Of a DNA stretch of 64,000 nucleotides, positions 62,876-64,000 are shown piece by piece. Under the pieces are notes generated by a model. The model worked only from the letters and a program-made list of their open reading frames with translations, was not told the origin of the DNA and ran no database searches. Numbering within the stretch: position 1 is the stretch's first letter; the number at the start of each line of letters is the position of its first letter. This DNA is from JALORV01 sp963707445 (GTDB lineage: Bacteria > Pseudomonadota > Gammaproteobacteria > Burkholderiales > Burkholderiaceae_F), in contig CAVPPW010000001.1 of the NCBI GenBank assembly GCA_963707445.1, positions 1 to 64,000 on the forward strand, written 5' to 3'. Both the position numbers and the translations under genes were made by a program.

Positions 62876-63276
62876 ATGAGAGTCACTGGCTCGTGTCATT
62901 GCGGCGCAGTTGCCTACGAAGCTGATATCGATCCCGCTCGCGTCGGGATTTGCCACTGCACCGACTGTCAAAAGCTGACGGGCTCGGCATATCGAGTCTC
63001 GGTGCCGGCCGCGAGAGACGCGTTCAAGCTCGTCAGAGGCGCGCCGACCGTGTACGTCAAGACCGCCGACAGCGGTGCCAAGCGGGCCCAGGGGTTCTGC
63101 CAGGCCTGCGGCTCGCCGCTCTATACCTACGACATCGAGACACCCGAAACATACGGGCTAAGAGTGGGTTGCATCGACCAACGAGACGAACTCGAGCCGC
63201 GCAGACAAATCTGGTGCGGTCCGCGCTTCCGTGGGCGATGAACATCGAGGCGTTACCCCGGCGCGAGCGCGAATGA
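62876..63276 (+). CDS. GFA-family (glutathione-dependent formaldehyde-activating-like) protein
   Basis: About 133 aa. Zinc-binding cysteines in TGSCHCGAVAYEA, GICHCTDCQKLTGSAY and FCQACGSPLYTY. Ribosome site CAGGAG. A missing base near 63216 ends the raw frame at PRFRGR; the corrected end reads IWCRSALPWAMNIEALPR, matching the family C-terminus. Function beyond zinc binding is unproven for most GFA proteins. Confidence 0.85.
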
Positions 63277-63347
63277 CGGCCAACCAGTCAGGCGCGGACG
63301 TTTCACCGCGCGGTGAGAAGCGGTCAGAGTAAAACTGCCGCACCAAC

Positions 63348-64000
63348 TCAGTCGAGCGGCCAGGGCATCGACTTCGGGAGGGTCATCACCGGCGGTTCCG
63401 CGGGTTCCTTGCTCGACCGGGGCATGTCAACGCCGCGCCACCAGGGCGTGACTCGATCCACTTGCGCCGGCTCGACTGGCTCGCCAAGGCGCGGCATGAC
63501 GAGTTGAACGCCCTGCTTCGGGCCCAGTGCGAACAGCGTCTCTGCCGGGTCATCCCAGGCATGCATCGCCAGGCTGAACGTGCCCCAGTGCACCGGCAGG
63601 AAAGCACCGCCTCCCAGCAGTTCCAGCGCTCTGAGCGCATTGTCCGGGCCGAGATGCATATGACCCCACGACGGATGGAATGCGCCGACTTCCAGCATCA
63701 CAAGATCAAACGGGCCAAGGCGTTCGCGGATTGCTGCGTATTCGGTGGTCAGACCCGTGTCGCCGCTGAAGAACACGGCGTGCCGACGCGAGCGAATCAC
63801 CAGCGATGACCACAGCGTCGCATTGCGATCCTTCAAGCCGCGACCGGAGAAGTGCTGCGCAGGCGCTGCCGTAACAGTCAGCTCAGCATGCGGCAGCGTG
63901 TGCGATTCCCACCAATCGAGTTCGGTGATGCGCTCAGGCGGCACCCCCCACGCTTCAAGATGTGCGCCGACACCCAGCGAAGTGACAAAGGGCACTTCGC
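63348..64000 (-). CDS. MBL-fold metallo-hydrolase, UlaG/NAPE-PLD type (partial)
   Basis: Only the C-terminal part (at least 215 aa) lies in the window; the start is beyond 64000. Motifs: TVTAAPAQHFSGRG, VFFSGDTGLTTEY, MLEVGAFHPSWGHMHLGPDN and FLPVHWGTFSLAMHAWDDP, the order seen in NAPE-hydrolysing phospholipase D-like proteins. The HxHxDH metal motif would be in the missing N-terminus. Confidence 0.82.
   Translation of the reverse strand, partial: EVPFVTSLGVGAHLEAWGVPPERITELDWWESHTLPHAELTVTAAPAQHFSGRGLKDRNATLWSSLVIRSRRHAVFFSGDTGLTTEYAAIRERLGPFDLVMLEVGAFHPSWGHMHLGPDNALRALELLGGGAFLPVHWGTFSLAMHAWDDPAETLFALGPKQGVQLVMPRLGEPVEPAQVDRVTPWWRGVDMPRSSKEPAEPPVMTLPKSMPWPLD

Overview
The window comes from a high-GC proteobacterium, most probably a betaproteobacterium (Burkholderiales/Rhodocyclales type). 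The signs are a mdh / gntR / sdhCDAB-sdhE-gltA neighbourhood, methylcitrate genes, a TctC-type (Bug) binding protein and a YrbE/Mce lipid transporter. I see no rRNA, tRNA, CRISPR array, insertion sequence or phage.

Layout. (1) 0.1-9.7 kb: an Fnr-like regulator that lacks one cluster cysteine, then an operon for an NADPH:ferredoxin oxidoreductase pair, a 2-oxoglutarate:ferredoxin oxidoreductase (korA, korB) and a 739-aa protein with a C-terminal ferredoxin domain. (2) 9.8-25.3 kb: two DUF4124 genes, then a central-carbon block. On the minus strand are gltA, sdhE, sdhB, sdhA, sdhD, sdhC and a GntR regulator; on the plus strand are mdh, prpB, prpC, a GNAT gene, prpD and acnA. (3) 25.7-34.9 kb: a YrbE/Mce lipid transporter set and housekeeping genes: DUF2237, PIN, alcohol dehydrogenase, a GNAT-exonuclease fusion, an M14 carboxypeptidase, an aminotransferase and RidA. 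(4) 35.0-46.4 kb: a MalT-like LuxR regulator flanked by two UspA-hemerythrin fusion genes, followed by an apparent catabolic operon (TauD-type dioxygenase, beta-keto acid cleavage enzyme, hydrolase, quinone oxidoreductase, MFS carrier, YeiH-type exporter). (5) 46.4-55 kb: small unrelated genes and a metallophosphoesterase-cupredoxin-ECF sigma-anti-sigma operon. (6) 55.1-60 kb: a marR-adaptor-RND efflux operon. (7) 60-64 kb: an orphan peptide-type binding protein, a small TIR protein, a GFA protein and a partial metallo-hydrolase.

How the genes may work together. The Kor/ferredoxin/NADPH oxidoreductase operon next to citrate synthase, succinate dehydrogenase, malate dehydrogenase and aconitase suggests a TCA cycle whose 2-oxoglutarate step can run on ferredoxin, with an Fnr-like regulator and a candidate FNR half-site in front of it. 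The most coherent candidate for an undescribed system is region 4. An inverted repeat with identical arms, CCCCCT-N5-AGGGGGGG, occurs exactly twice that I could find. One copy lies between the first UspA-hemerythrin gene and the LuxR gene, the other in front of the dioxygenase operon that contains the second UspA-hemerythrin gene. This suggests one regulon in which a fused stress/diiron protein accompanies an oxygenase pathway.

Caution on sequence quality. About 60 single-base frame disruptions break otherwise well-conserved genes, nearly all of them one surplus base. Coordinates below span the whole gene through those disruptions. When they are corrected, protein lengths return to family norms (for example RND pump 1037 aa, LuxR regulator 903 aa). 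I read them as assembly errors, not biology.
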